Source: Oscillospiraceae bacterium (GTDB taxonomy: Bacteria > Bacillota_A > Clostridia > Oscillospirales > Oscillospiraceae). Taken from it: DNA of 18,375 bases. The position numbers and the translations under genes are program-made. The stretch covers positions 1 to 18,375 of the forward strand of contig CADAPN010000026.1 of the NCBI GenBank assembly GCA_902789835.1, read 5' to 3'. Shown here piece after piece: positions 8,349-15,216 of this stretch (positions within the stretch are counted from its first letter, which is position 1; every line of letters starts with the position of its first letter). The notes under the pieces were generated by a model. It worked only from the letters and a program-made list of their open reading frames with translations. It had not been told where the DNA came from and ran no database searches.

Positions 8349-8366
8349 GGCAGGTGACAGCCTGCC
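8349..8366 (+). other. Short hairpin in the translation initiation region of the amylase gene
   Basis: GGCAGG (8349-8354) pairs with CCTGCC (8361-8366) around a 6-nt loop. The nearest purine-rich SD-like sequence, AAAGGAC (8342-8348), sits 31 bases before ATG 8380. Folding of this hairpin would bring it to about 13 bases. No better ribosome binding site is visible. Confidence 0.4.
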
Positions 8367-8379
8367 GGTATGCAGCAAA

Positions 8380-10011
8380 ATGGCATGGTATGACGAAGCG
8401 TTCTTTTATCACATCTACCCGCTGGGGCTCTGCGGAGCGCCGAAGACGAATCCGTACGGAGACGAGGAGCACCGGCTTCGGGAACTCTGGCCCTGGGTGG
8501 AGCATCTGGAACGGCTCGGCGTTACGGGGCTGTATATCGGACCGCTTTTTGAGTCCGGCAGCCACGGGTATGACACGACGGACTACCGGCGCCTGGACCG
8601 GCGTCTCGGCAGCAACGCGGATCTGAAGGACTTTGTCCGGCACTGTCACGACCACGGCATCCGGGTCGTGCTGGACGCGGTGTTCAACCACAGCGGCCGC
8701 GACTTCTTCGCGTTTCGGGACCTGAAAGAGCGGAGAGAACAGTCCGCTTATAAAGAGTGGTACTGCGGCGTCAACTTCTGGAACAACAACGAGTTTGGCG
8801 ACGGCTTTTCCTACGACAACTGGGGCGGGTACAATCTGCTGGCAAAGTTCAATCTCCGCAATCCCCAGGTGGTGAACTACCATCTGGAGACGGTGCGGTA
8901 CTGGGTATCGGAGTTTGACATCGACGGGCTGCGCCTGGACACCGCGGACGTGCTGGACTTTGACTTCATGCGGGCGCTGCGGGGCCTGGCGAACACCGTG
9001 AAGCCGGAGTTCTGGCTGATGGGCGAGGTAATCCACGGAGAGTACCAGCGCTGGGTGAATCACGGCATGCTGCATGCCGTGACGGACTATGCCCTGCACA
9101 AAGCGCTCTACAGCGGACACAACGACCACAACTATTTTGAGATCGCCCATACCCTGAACCGTTTCATTCAAAACGGCATCGACTGCCGGACGCTGTACAG
9201 TTTTGTGGACAACCACGACGTGGAGCGCATTCACACCAAGCTGAATGACAAGCGGCAGTGGCTGCCGGTGCATATTTTGCTCTTCTGCCTGCCGGGGATT
9301 CCGTCGGTGTATTACGGCTCGGAGTTCGGCATCGACGGACGAAAGACCCGGGGCGGCTCCGACGATGAGATCCGGCCGCGCCTGCAGCTGAATGAACTGC
9401 TTTCCGAAGAGAATCCGTGCCTGGAGATCATCCGGGCGCTGGGACAGATCTACCGGGAAGAAAAGACGCTCGCCCGGGGAGATTATCAGCAGCTGGTTCT
9501 GACCACGAAGCAGTATGCTTTTCGCAGGGATGACATCCTTGTCGCGGTGAACAACGACGGCTGTGCCTGCGAAATTTCCATTCCCTGTGCCGACGGAGTC
9601 TATCACGGGGCCCTGCACGGCGGAAGCGTTCGGGCGGAGAACGGAAGACTGACGCTACACCTCGGGGCCTGTGACGGCGAGATCCTGATCCCGGAGAGCC
9701 GGAGCACGGCACGGTATGAGCCGATCCGGACCTCAGCTTCGGAACCGAAGGCGGAGGCGGAACAAGCGCCCGTGACAGCCCCGTTGAGGGAAACGGCAGC
9801 AGCGGCAGCCGAAGGCCCGCTTCCACAGGCACAGGCGGAGCGGCCTCTCGATCTATCAAAGCCCTATGAGCAGATGAGCGTGGAAGAACTGCAGGCCGCA
9901 ATCCTGCAGAAGCTTGCCCACAACGGCCCGGTCACAGATCAGATGCGCCGCGATGTGGCGGCCAATATCTGGAGAGATTCTCTTCTCAACTGGGTAAAGA
10001 GCTTCCGGTGA
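8380..10011 (+). CDS. GH13 alpha-amylase family glycoside hydrolase, cytoplasmic
   Basis: The 543-residue enzyme would hydrolyse alpha-1,4 (or related) glucosidic bonds in maltodextrins or glycogen. The (beta/alpha)8 GH13 signatures are in order. Region I is DAVFNHSG. Region II is IDGLRLDTAD, with nucleophile Asp187. Region III is WLMGEVIHG, with acid/base Glu216. Region IV is FVDNHDVER, with Asp280. PGIPSVYYGSEFG follows. There is no signal peptide, so it acts inside the cell. The catalytic part ends near residue 445. An Ala/Glu/Pro-rich linker (~450-500) then leads to a C-terminal helix-rich segment, MSVEELQAAILQKLAHNGPV and on to LLNWVKSFR, whose role I do not know. ATG 8380 is the only in-frame ATG near the family N-terminus (WYDEAFFYHIYPLG), although its ribosome binding site is poor. 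It lies 109 bp after the EAL/PAS reading frame with no promoter or terminator apparent between them, so it may share that transcript. Confidence 0.9.
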   Translation: MAWYDEAFFYHIYPLGLCGAPKTNPYGDEEHRLRELWPWVEHLERLGVTGLYIGPLFESGSHGYDTTDYRRLDRRLGSNADLKDFVRHCHDHGIRVVLDAVFNHSGRDFFAFRDLKERREQSAYKEWYCGVNFWNNNEFGDGFSYDNWGGYNLLAKFNLRNPQVVNYHLETVRYWVSEFDIDGLRLDTADVLDFDFMRALRGLANTVKPEFWLMGEVIHGEYQRWVNHGMLHAVTDYALHKALYSGHNDHNYFEIAHTLNRFIQNGIDCRTLYSFVDNHDVERIHTKLNDKRQWLPVHILLFCLPGIPSVYYGSEFGIDGRKTRGGSDDEIRPRLQLNELLSEENPCLEIIRALGQIYREEKTLARGDYQQLVLTTKQYAFRRDDILVAVNNDGCACEISIPCADGVYHGALHGGSVRAENGRLTLHLGACDGEILIPESRSTARYEPIRTSASEPKAEAEQAPVTAPLRETAAAAAEGPLPQAQAERPLDLSKPYEQMSVEELQAAILQKLAHNGPVTDQMRRDVAANIWRDSLLNWVKSFR

Positions 10012-10042
10012 CGATCCGCCGGAGGCGAAAACGATCTGACAA

Positions 10043-10071
10043 GTGCCTTGCTTTCCCCCTGCGGCAAGGCG
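10043..10071 (+). other. Weak hairpin downstream of the amylase gene
   Basis: GCCTTGC and GCAAGGC form a 7-bp stem around a long C-rich loop between the amylase stop and the stronger hairpin at 10081-10135. It may be a minor 3' structure; no function is assigned. Confidence 0.3.
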
Positions 10072-10080
10072 GAAGGCAAT

Positions 10081-10135
10081 GACAAAAGAACGCTCCCGGC
10101 GGACGTGAAAGCCCGGCCGGGAGAATTCTTTTGTC
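10081..10135 (+). terminator. Terminator after the GH13 gene
   Basis: A long imperfect stem: GACAAAAGAA pairs with TTCTTTTGTC (10126-10135), and CTCCCGGC (10093-10100) with GCCGGGAG (10116-10123). A two-base internal loop separates the two helices. It is followed by ATTTT. It lies between the amylase stop and the promoter of the amino acid transporter and most likely ends the preceding transcription unit. Confidence 0.7.
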
Positions 10136-10151
10136 ATTTTGAAAAAAGTTC

Positions 10152-10179
10152 TTGCTTTATTTCGCTAATGTGGTATTAT
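10152..10179 (+). promoter_or_regulatory. Promoter of the amino acid transporter-racemase operon
   Basis: TTGCTT (10152-10157) is followed by a 16-bp spacer and an extended -10, TGGTATTAT (hexamer 10174-10179). The predicted start is near 10186, with a 28-nt leader to ATG 10214. No operator dyad is evident. Confidence 0.65.
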
Positions 10180-10213
10180 AGCAAAGTAAAAATTCACCTG
10201 AAGGAGAACGACA

Positions 10214-11080
10214 ATGAAAAAGATTCTTTCTATAGCACTTGCACTTACGATGCTGCTGGCGCTGGGTGTCACCGCTTTTGCGGCGGACAAGGACCCCGTA
10301 GCCGACAGAACGAGCTTTGTAATGGGCATTGACCCGGAGTATCCTCCTTTCAGCTATCTCGGTGACGACGGCGAGTATACCGGTTTTGACGTGGAAGTCT
10401 GCCAGGCGGTCTGCGACCTGCTGGGCTGGAAGCTGGAAGTCTTCGGCGTGAACTGGGACGAAAAGCTGGTTCAGCTCGACTCCATGGAGTGCGACTGTGT
10501 CTGGTCCGGCATGACCATCCTTGACAGCATGAAGGAAGCCGGCTATGTGATTTCCGAGCCCTATTATGACAACACCCAGGTCCTCGTCGTGAAGGCCGAC
10601 AGCGGTTTTGCTTCTTCCGAAGATCTGGCGGGCAAAGTCGTGGCGGTTCAGCTCGGCACCTCCGGCGAAGCGCTTCTGAACGGCGATCTCAGCGATCTGG
10701 CGGCCACCTTTGACAACGTCATCACCTGCGACAGCTTCCTCAAGTGCTTCACCGAACTCGAGGGCAACGCGGTTGACGCCGTCTTTGTCGACCTGCCGGT
10801 GGCGGCCAGCTATGTGGCAAAGCACGAAGGCCTGAATGTCATCGACGAGAACCTCGGCGCCGAGCAGTACGGCATCGCCTTCCGTTCCGGAGACGAGGCC
10901 CTTTGCGAAGCGGTGGACGCGGCGGTTCAGGAGCTGGTTGCCAACGGCACCTATGCCGAGATCGCGGCGAAGGAAGAGTATGCCGACATTGTTAACAACC
11001 TTCTTTTCCTGAGCGAGACGGAGGAAGCTGCTCCCGAAGCCGAGGCAGAAGCTGAAGCGGAAGCCGAAGCGGCAGCCTGA
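10214..11080 (+). CDS. Amino acid ABC transporter substrate-binding protein (SBP family 3)
   Basis: This 288-residue protein captures a polar amino acid outside the membrane and delivers it to the permease at 11196. ATG 10214 follows GAAGGAGA. Residues 1-23 form a signal peptide ending AFA|AD. There is no Cys for lipid attachment, which is unusual for a binding protein in a one-membrane bacterium. The mature domain is a family 3 solute-binding fold: GIDPEYPPFSYL, GEYTGFDVEVCQAVCDLLGW, the WSGMTIL loop, GKVVAVQLGTSGE (ligand carboxylate region) and YGIAFRSGDEALCEAVDAAV. The last ~18 residues are an acidic repeat of Glu-Ala. Family members bind His, Arg, Lys, Gln, Glu or Cys; the specificity cannot be read here, but the downstream racemase narrows the role to an amino acid that is racemised. 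First gene of the operon. Confidence 0.93.
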   Translation: MKKILSIALALTMLLALGVTAFAADKDPVADRTSFVMGIDPEYPPFSYLGDDGEYTGFDVEVCQAVCDLLGWKLEVFGVNWDEKLVQLDSMECDCVWSGMTILDSMKEAGYVISEPYYDNTQVLVVKADSGFASSEDLAGKVVAVQLGTSGEALLNGDLSDLAATFDNVITCDSFLKCFTELEGNAVDAVFVDLPVAASYVAKHEGLNVIDENLGAEQYGIAFRSGDEALCEAVDAAVQELVANGTYAEIAAKEEYADIVNNLLFLSETEEAAPEAEAEAEAEAEAAA

Positions 11081-11112
11081 GGCCGGCGGGTACATCTGAA
11101 GACACAAGAAAG

Positions 11113-11142
11113 CCCGAAAGCGCACATCAGTGCGCTTTCGGG
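11113..11142 (+). other. Intra-operon hairpin between binding protein and permease
   Basis: A perfect 13-bp stem (CCCGAAAGCGCAC with GTGCGCTTTCGGG) closes an ATCA loop, 32 nt after the binding-protein stop and 53 nt before the permease. No T tract follows, so a partial terminator or a 3' end stabiliser is more likely than a full stop. Such elements keep binding-protein mRNA in excess over the membrane components. Confidence 0.65.
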
Positions 11143-11195
11143 AAATTCTGTCTATAGAAGAGAATTTTACGAAAGAATAGAATGAGGTTTTCCCT

Positions 11196-11843
11196 ATGTC
11201 CTTAATGACAATGATCATCAAGATGAGTGAAGGTCTGAGCAAGACCTGCGCGATCTTCTTCCTGACACTGCTGTTCTCCCTCCCGCTGGGCATGATTGTG
11301 GCGCTGCTTCGCATGAGCAAGGTCAAGATCGTCTCGGCGATCACGCGCTTTATCATCACGGTGCTGCGCGGCACACCTCTGATGCTGCAGCTGCTGGCGG
11401 TGACCTACGGGCCGTACTACCTTTTCGGAACGAATGTGGCGCGGAACAAGCTGATCCCCGTGGTGATCGCGTTTTCCATCAATTACGCGGCGTATTTTGC
11501 CGAGATCTATCGCGGAGGCATCGAGTCCATTCCCGTGGGACAGTATGAGGCCGCCGAGGTCCTGGGCTATACAAAGCTCCAGACCTTTATGCGGATTATC
11601 CTTCCCCAGGTGATCAAACGCATTATGCCCAGCGTAACCAACGAGGTTGTGACGCTGGTCAAGGACACCTCAATGGCCTTTACGGTCTCTTATCAGGAGA
11701 TGTTCACCATCGGCAAGCAGATCGCAAACTCCCAGACCAGCTTCGTGCCGTTTTTGGTGGCAGGTGCGTTCTACTACATCTTCAACGTGCTCGTCGACTG
11801 GTTCATGGGACGGATCGAGAAGAGACTGGATTACTATCGTTGA
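11196..11843 (+). CDS. Amino acid ABC transporter permease
   Basis: The 215-residue membrane protein is of the polar amino acid permease type (HisM/GlnP-like). The N-terminal region GLSKTCAIFFLTLLFSLPLG and LRGTPLMLQLLAV are the typical first helices. The EAA loop that docks on the ATPase is QYEAAEVLGYTKLQTFMRII, followed by VTLVKDTSMAFTVS. About five membrane helices are expected. Only one permease gene is present, so the channel would be a homodimer. ATG 11196 has GAGG upstream. The ATPase starts 15 bp after its stop. Confidence 0.93.
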   Translation: MSLMTMIIKMSEGLSKTCAIFFLTLLFSLPLGMIVALLRMSKVKIVSAITRFIITVLRGTPLMLQLLAVTYGPYYLFGTNVARNKLIPVVIAFSINYAAYFAEIYRGGIESIPVGQYEAAEVLGYTKLQTFMRIILPQVIKRIMPSVTNEVVTLVKDTSMAFTVSYQEMFTIGKQIANSQTSFVPFLVAGAFYYIFNVLVDWFMGRIEKRLDYYR

Positions 11844-11858
11844 GAGGAAAGGGAAGAT

Positions 11859-12644
11859 ATGGCAGAGAATAAGAACATCAAAGCGGAAACGGCAAATGCT
11901 TCCAGCATCCTCGAAATCCGCAATCTTCAGAAGGCCTTCGGCGACCATGCCGTGCTGAAGAATATCTCCCTCTCGGTGGAGCGCGGCAACGTCATCTCCA
12001 TCATCGGCCCCTCCGGATCCGGAAAGTCGACCCTGCTGCGCTGCGCGTCCTTCCTGGAGACGGCAGACGGCGGCGACATCCTCTATGACGGACAGTATGC
12101 AATGCACGACGGGACCTATGCCTCCAAGGCGGAACTGAACCGCTGCCGGACGCGTTTCGGTCTGGTGTTTCAGAACTTCAACCTGTTCCCGCATTACTCC
12201 GTTCTGCGCAATGTCTCCGAACCGTCCATCATTCACGGAGAGAACAAGGAAACGGCGCGGGAGCGCGCCATGGAGCTGCTGAAAAAGATGGGGCTTGACG
12301 GAAAAGAGAATGCCTATCCCTTCCAGCTCTCCGGCGGCCAGCAGCAGCGTGTCGCCATCGCCCGCGCCCTGGCACGGAATCCCGAAGTCCTCTACTTTGA
12401 CGAGCCCACCAGCGCGCTGGACCCGGAGCTCACCGGAGAGGTTCTGAAGGTAATCCGCCAGCTGGCCGAGGACAGGATGACGATGGTGGTTGTCACCCAC
12501 GAGATGCCCTTTGCCCGCGCGGTCAGCAATCATGTGATCTTCATGGACGGCGGCGTGATCGTCGAAGAGGGACACCCGGAGGCGGTTTTTGGGAACCCGA
12601 CGCAGGAGAGAACCAAGCAATTCCTGAGGAACTATCAGAGATGA
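11859..12644 (+). CDS. Amino acid ABC transporter ATP-binding protein
   Basis: A 261-residue ATPase of the polar amino acid family powers import through the upstream permease. Walker A is GPSGSGKST (~50-58), the Q-loop is [17 protein letters not shown], the signature is [15 protein letters not shown], Walker B is [14 protein letters not shown], and the H-loop is [14 protein letters not shown]. All are intact. ATG 11859 follows GAGGAAAGGGAAG. A short non-conserved N-terminal extension of about 15 residues precedes [12 protein letters not shown]. Its stop overlaps the racemase start in an ATGA, which couples translation of the two. Confidence 0.95.
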   Translation: MAENKNIKAETANASSILEIRNLQKAFGDHAVLKNISLSVERGNVISIIGPSGSGKSTLLRCASFLETADGGDILYDGQYAMHDGTYASKAELNRCRTRFGLVFQNFNLFPHYSVLRNVSEPSIIHGENKETARERAMELLKKMGLDGKENAYPFQLSGGQQQRVAIARALARNPEVLYFDEPTSALDPELTGEVLKVIRQLAEDRMTMVVVTHEMPFARAVSNHVIFMDGGVIVEEGHPEAVFGNPTQERTKQFLRNYQR

Positions 12645-13426
12645 CGGGCCCCATATCCTATACGCTTCTGGATCCCACCGGCAATATGACCCTTCTGGCT
12701 GAGACGCCCGTACCCGAGGCGGCTCAGCCGCTGACTGCAAAGCGGCTGATGGAACTGGAGCCGGCCGCGGAACAGGTTGGCTTTGTCTATGATACGGACG
12801 ACGGCATCGGTCTTCGAATGGCCGGAGGCGAGTTCTGCGGCAATGCATCCATGAGTGCCGGGGTGCTGTACCTGCTGCGCAAGGGCAGGGACGGGGGAGA
12901 AGTGAGCGTCCGGGTGAGCGGAACGCCGCATCCGGTGACGGTGACCGCGAAGAGACTGCCGGACGAAAGCTGGCAGGGCTGTGTCGAAATGCCGTGCCCG
13001 GTCTCTGTAGGGAAAGAACGCCTTTCTGACGGAAGTGAACGGCCGGTCGTCCGCTTTCCGGGCATCACGCATGTGATTCTGGAAAAAGAAATGGAGCGGA
13101 CGGAGGCTGAAAACATGGCCGCCGCCTGGTGCGGGGAACTGGAGAGCGAAGCGCTGGGCCTTATGTTCCTGGATCGGGAGCGGGGCGTGCTGAAACCGCT
13201 GGTCTATGTTCCTTCCGCGGATACCCTTTTCTGGGAATCCTCCTGTGCCAGCGGGACCACCGCGGTAGGCGCTTATCTGGCGGCGGAATCCGGCGCCGCG
13301 GTCCGAGTGCCGCTGAAGCAGCCGGGCGGCACGCTGGAGATTGAAGCGGAGCCGGACGGAAAGCTCCTTCTGAAGGGAAGCGTAAGACCGGTTCATCAGG
13401 TGACCGGCGTGCAGCTGGAGGAATAA
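12641..13426 (+). CDS. DapF/CntK-fold amino acid racemase or epimerase
   Basis: The 261-residue protein resembles cofactor-independent, two-cysteine racemases: diaminopimelate epimerase (DapF) and the histidine racemases CntK and its relatives. The two catalytic cysteines are visible: Cys66 in GGEFCGNAS and Cys202 in [13 protein letters not shown]. One acts as base and the other as acid at the alpha carbon. Its second signature lacks the usual DapF wording and its N-terminus ([16 protein letters not shown]) is unlike classical DapF, so I favour a racemase of another amino acid, with histidine as the best guess from family knowledge. It overlaps the transporter ATPase by four bases, tying racemisation to uptake. 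Possible roles are using an imported D-amino acid or making one for the cell wall, a metallophore or signalling. Assignment to the fold is strong; the substrate is inferred. Confidence 0.85.
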   Translation: MTGPISYTLLDPTGNMTLLAETPVPEAAQPLTAKRLMELEPAAEQVGFVYDTDDGIGLRMAGGEFCGNASMSAGVLYLLRKGRDGGEVSVRVSGTPHPVTVTAKRLPDESWQGCVEMPCPVSVGKERLSDGSERPVVRFPGITHVILEKEMERTEAENMAAAWCGELESEALGLMFLDRERGVLKPLVYVPSADTLFWESSCASGTTAVGAYLAAESGAAVRVPLKQPGGTLEIEAEPDGKLLLKGSVRPVHQVTGVQLEE

Positions 13427-13453
13427 TCAAACCGACAGAATCAGACCCGGACA

Positions 13454-13503
13454 GAACATCACCCCTCGGCGTCGAAGGAAAATGACGCGGAGGGGTGATG
13501 TTC
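13454..13503. terminator. Bidirectional hairpin between the racemase and Hsp33 genes
   Basis: The stem joins 13454-13473 to 13484-13503: 14 bp (GAACATCACCCCTC), one mismatch, then 5 more bp (GCGTC/GACGC), with a 10-nt loop. It lies between the converging racemase and hslO genes, 27 bp after one stop and 34 bp beyond the other, so it can serve both. No clear T tract follows on either side. Confidence 0.65.
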
Positions 13504-13537
13504 TCTATCAATCGATTGGTTTTCGGCAGTTCCCGGT

Positions 13538-14422
13538 TCAGGGCTCTGTCCCGGCTTCGGTCCGGAGGGCGAGGAGTTCTTCCGGCGTAAAGACGTACTG
13601 CTTGCCGCAGAACTGGCAGGTGACCTCAGTGGGAGTACCTTCGGAGGCCAGCTCCTGAAGCGTCTCGTTGCCGGAGCTCCGCAGGGCGGCCTCGATGCGC
13701 TCCCGGCTGCAGTAGCAGCGGTAGTTCACCTCATCCGTCGCCAGGACCTCCGGCTCCAGACCGCGGAGCACCTGATGCAGAACTTCTTCTGCCCCGTCCT
13801 CGTTCAGGATCGTGGTGAGCTGATCCATCATGAAGATGTTGTCTTCAATCTTCTGGATGAGCTCCTCCGGCGCACCGGGAAGAAGCTGCACCAGAAATCC
13901 GCCTGCGGCGAGAATATGCTTGTCCGTCCCGACGAGTACGCCGAGACCGCAGGCAGAAGGAACCTGTTCGCTCTCCACCAGATAGGCGGTGAGATCCTCC
14001 GCCACTTCGCCGGAGATGAGTTCGACACTGCCGATATAAGGCTCGCGCAGACCAAGGTCCCGGCTGACGGTGAGCGTCCCGTCCCGGCCGATCAGACCGC
14101 CAACGTCCAGCTTCCCGTCCGGCCTTGTCGGGAGATCCGCTGCCGGCTCATCCACATAGCCGCGGACATTTCCGGCGCTGTCGGAGACCGCCACCACGTT
14201 TCCCACCGGTCCGCCGCCGCTGAGCCGAAGGGTGAGCGTATCCTTTTCACCCTTCATTGCATTGCCGAGCAGGGAAGCACCCAGAAGCGCCCGGCCGAGC
14301 GCCGCGGAGGCCGTCGGACTGAGCCCGTGGACCTGTCTTGCTTCTTCTACCATTTCAGGTGCGGAGATCACCGCGATCTTGATCATGTCGTCCGCGGCGA
14401 CCGCACGAATTATCTGTCCCAT
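13538..14422 (-). CDS. hslO: Hsp33 redox-regulated molecular chaperone
   Basis: The 294-residue cytoplasmic holdase is inactive when reduced and zinc-bound, and is switched on by oxidation and unfolding. The N-terminal Hsp33 core is clear: IIRAVAADDMIKIAVISA, LSPTASAALGRALLGASLLG, LRLSGGGPVGNVVAVSD, GYVDEP, and then DLGLREPYIGSVELISGEVAEDL. The C-terminal switch carries the four zinc cysteines, CYC at RCYCSRERIE and CQFC at CQFCGKQYVF. The start ATG 14422-14420 (MGQIIRAV) follows GAAAGGAT and matches the family N-terminus; the ~27 further in-frame codons upstream are not conserved. Monocistronic, in an anaerobe a likely defence against oxygen exposure. Confidence 0.97.
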   Translation of the reverse strand: MGQIIRAVAADDMIKIAVISAPEMVEEARQVHGLSPTASAALGRALLGASLLGNAMKGEKDTLTLRLSGGGPVGNVVAVSDSAGNVRGYVDEPAADLPTRPDGKLDVGGLIGRDGTLTVSRDLGLREPYIGSVELISGEVAEDLTAYLVESEQVPSACGLGVLVGTDKHILAAGGFLVQLLPGAPEELIQKIEDNIFMMDQLTTILNEDGAEEVLHQVLRGLEPEVLATDEVNYRCYCSRERIEAALRSSGNETLQELASEGTPTEVTCQFCGKQYVFTPEELLALRTEAGTEP

Positions 14423-14473
14423 TTTCAAATACGATCCTTTCCGCTCCGGGCTGCCCCGGAGATTCTGTGCGCT

Positions 14474-14503
14474 ATCATACTCCCTTTGTGGGCCGGGCGT
14501 CAA
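14474..14503 (-). promoter_or_regulatory. Promoter of hslO
   Basis: On the minus strand TTGACG (14503-14498) and TATGAT (14479-14474) are separated by 18 bp. The leader is about 45 nt to ATG 14422. Confidence 0.6.
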
Positions 14504-14544
14504 GAGACGGAAGAGGGGGACGGAGAAAATGCCCGCTCGATTTG

Positions 14545-15216
14545 TTACTCAAAATGCCTGCCTTGCCGGCTCCTGCAGAGGACAAAGACACCGGCCAGCG
14601 TCAGGCCGATCATCAGAGCGAGAAAGAGCGTGGAGAATACCCGAAGGGAAGCGGCCGATTTCGTGCTGCCTGCCAGACCGGCGAGGCGGGAAAACGCGTC
14701 GGAGGCTGCGCTGAAGAAGTGGCCGCGCGCCAGCTCTTTGTCTGCACGGGAGACAATGCGGTCAGCCTGCGCGGCGCTGATCAGCACGGCGAGGCTGCCG
14801 CCGGGGTGAATGGAAAGCCGCTGGGAAGCCTTGTTGATCACCAGCATGCAGGAGCTCTCCTCACCGAAGAGATTGCGGCGCTTTTCTTCGGCCTGGGCTT
14901 GGACGTCTGCGTCTTCGCCTCGCGCGGACCAAAGGGCGACGCTGCCGTAGTCCGTGAGGGGAATCATCTCCTCCAGCAGCTTCCGTTCCTCCGCGGAGGT
15001 CAGCAGGTCGATATCATCGTCAATGACGACGCGGAAACCGGTTTTTGAGTTTTTCCAGGTCAGGCCGGTCTCGGTGATGCTTCCGAAGTTCGGCATGTTG
15101 AGATAGGGATCCGTGCCGCTCTTCGTCGCTGCGAAAGAGACAGCACGCAGCTGGGGAAGAAGCAGAAAGAGGAACAGAAACAGAGAGAGAAGTCTGCGAA
15201 CCCGGCGTTCAGACAT
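14545..15216 (-). CDS. Signal-peptide protein with TPM-like domain and C-terminal membrane helix
   Basis: A 223-residue protein. ATG 15216-15214 follows AGGAGG and overlaps the upstream gene by 8 bp. Residues 1-30 form a signal peptide (RRLLSLFLFLFLLLPQL, then SFAA). The mature part, VVIDDDIDLLTSAEERKLLEEM and on through SCMLVINKASQRLSIHPGG, resembles TPM domains (YgcG/TLP18.3 type), whose members have been linked to photosystem repair, phosphatase activity or membrane protein assembly. A single helix near 193-213 (LFLALMIGLTLAGVFVLC) anchors it with a short basic tail. The domain assignment is moderate. It forms a module with the zinc-ribbon membrane protein, and I infer the two work together at the membrane. 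Confidence 0.7.
   Translation of the reverse strand: MSERRVRRLLSLFLFLFLLLPQLRAVSFAATKSGTDPYLNMPNFGSITETGLTWKNSKTGFRVVIDDDIDLLTSAEERKLLEEMIPLTDYGSVALWSARGEDADVQAQAEEKRRNLFGEESSCMLVINKASQRLSIHPGGSLAVLISAAQADRIVSRADKELARGHFFSAASDAFSRLAGLAGSTKSAASLRVFSTLFLALMIGLTLAGVFVLCRSRQGRHFE

Noticed and set aside
7990..9618. A 542-codon minus-strand frame opposite the amylase gene, and similar long minus frames over the GGDEF, EAL and citrate synthase genes
   Set aside because: Each lies opposite a gene with intact catalytic motifs, lacks a ribosome binding site and has no family similarity.
11040..11080. The Glu-Ala repeat as a sign of frameshift or sequencing error at the end of the binding-protein gene
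   Set aside because: The frame is continuous to a stop followed by the normal intergenic hairpin, and acidic Ala-rich tails do occur in such proteins.
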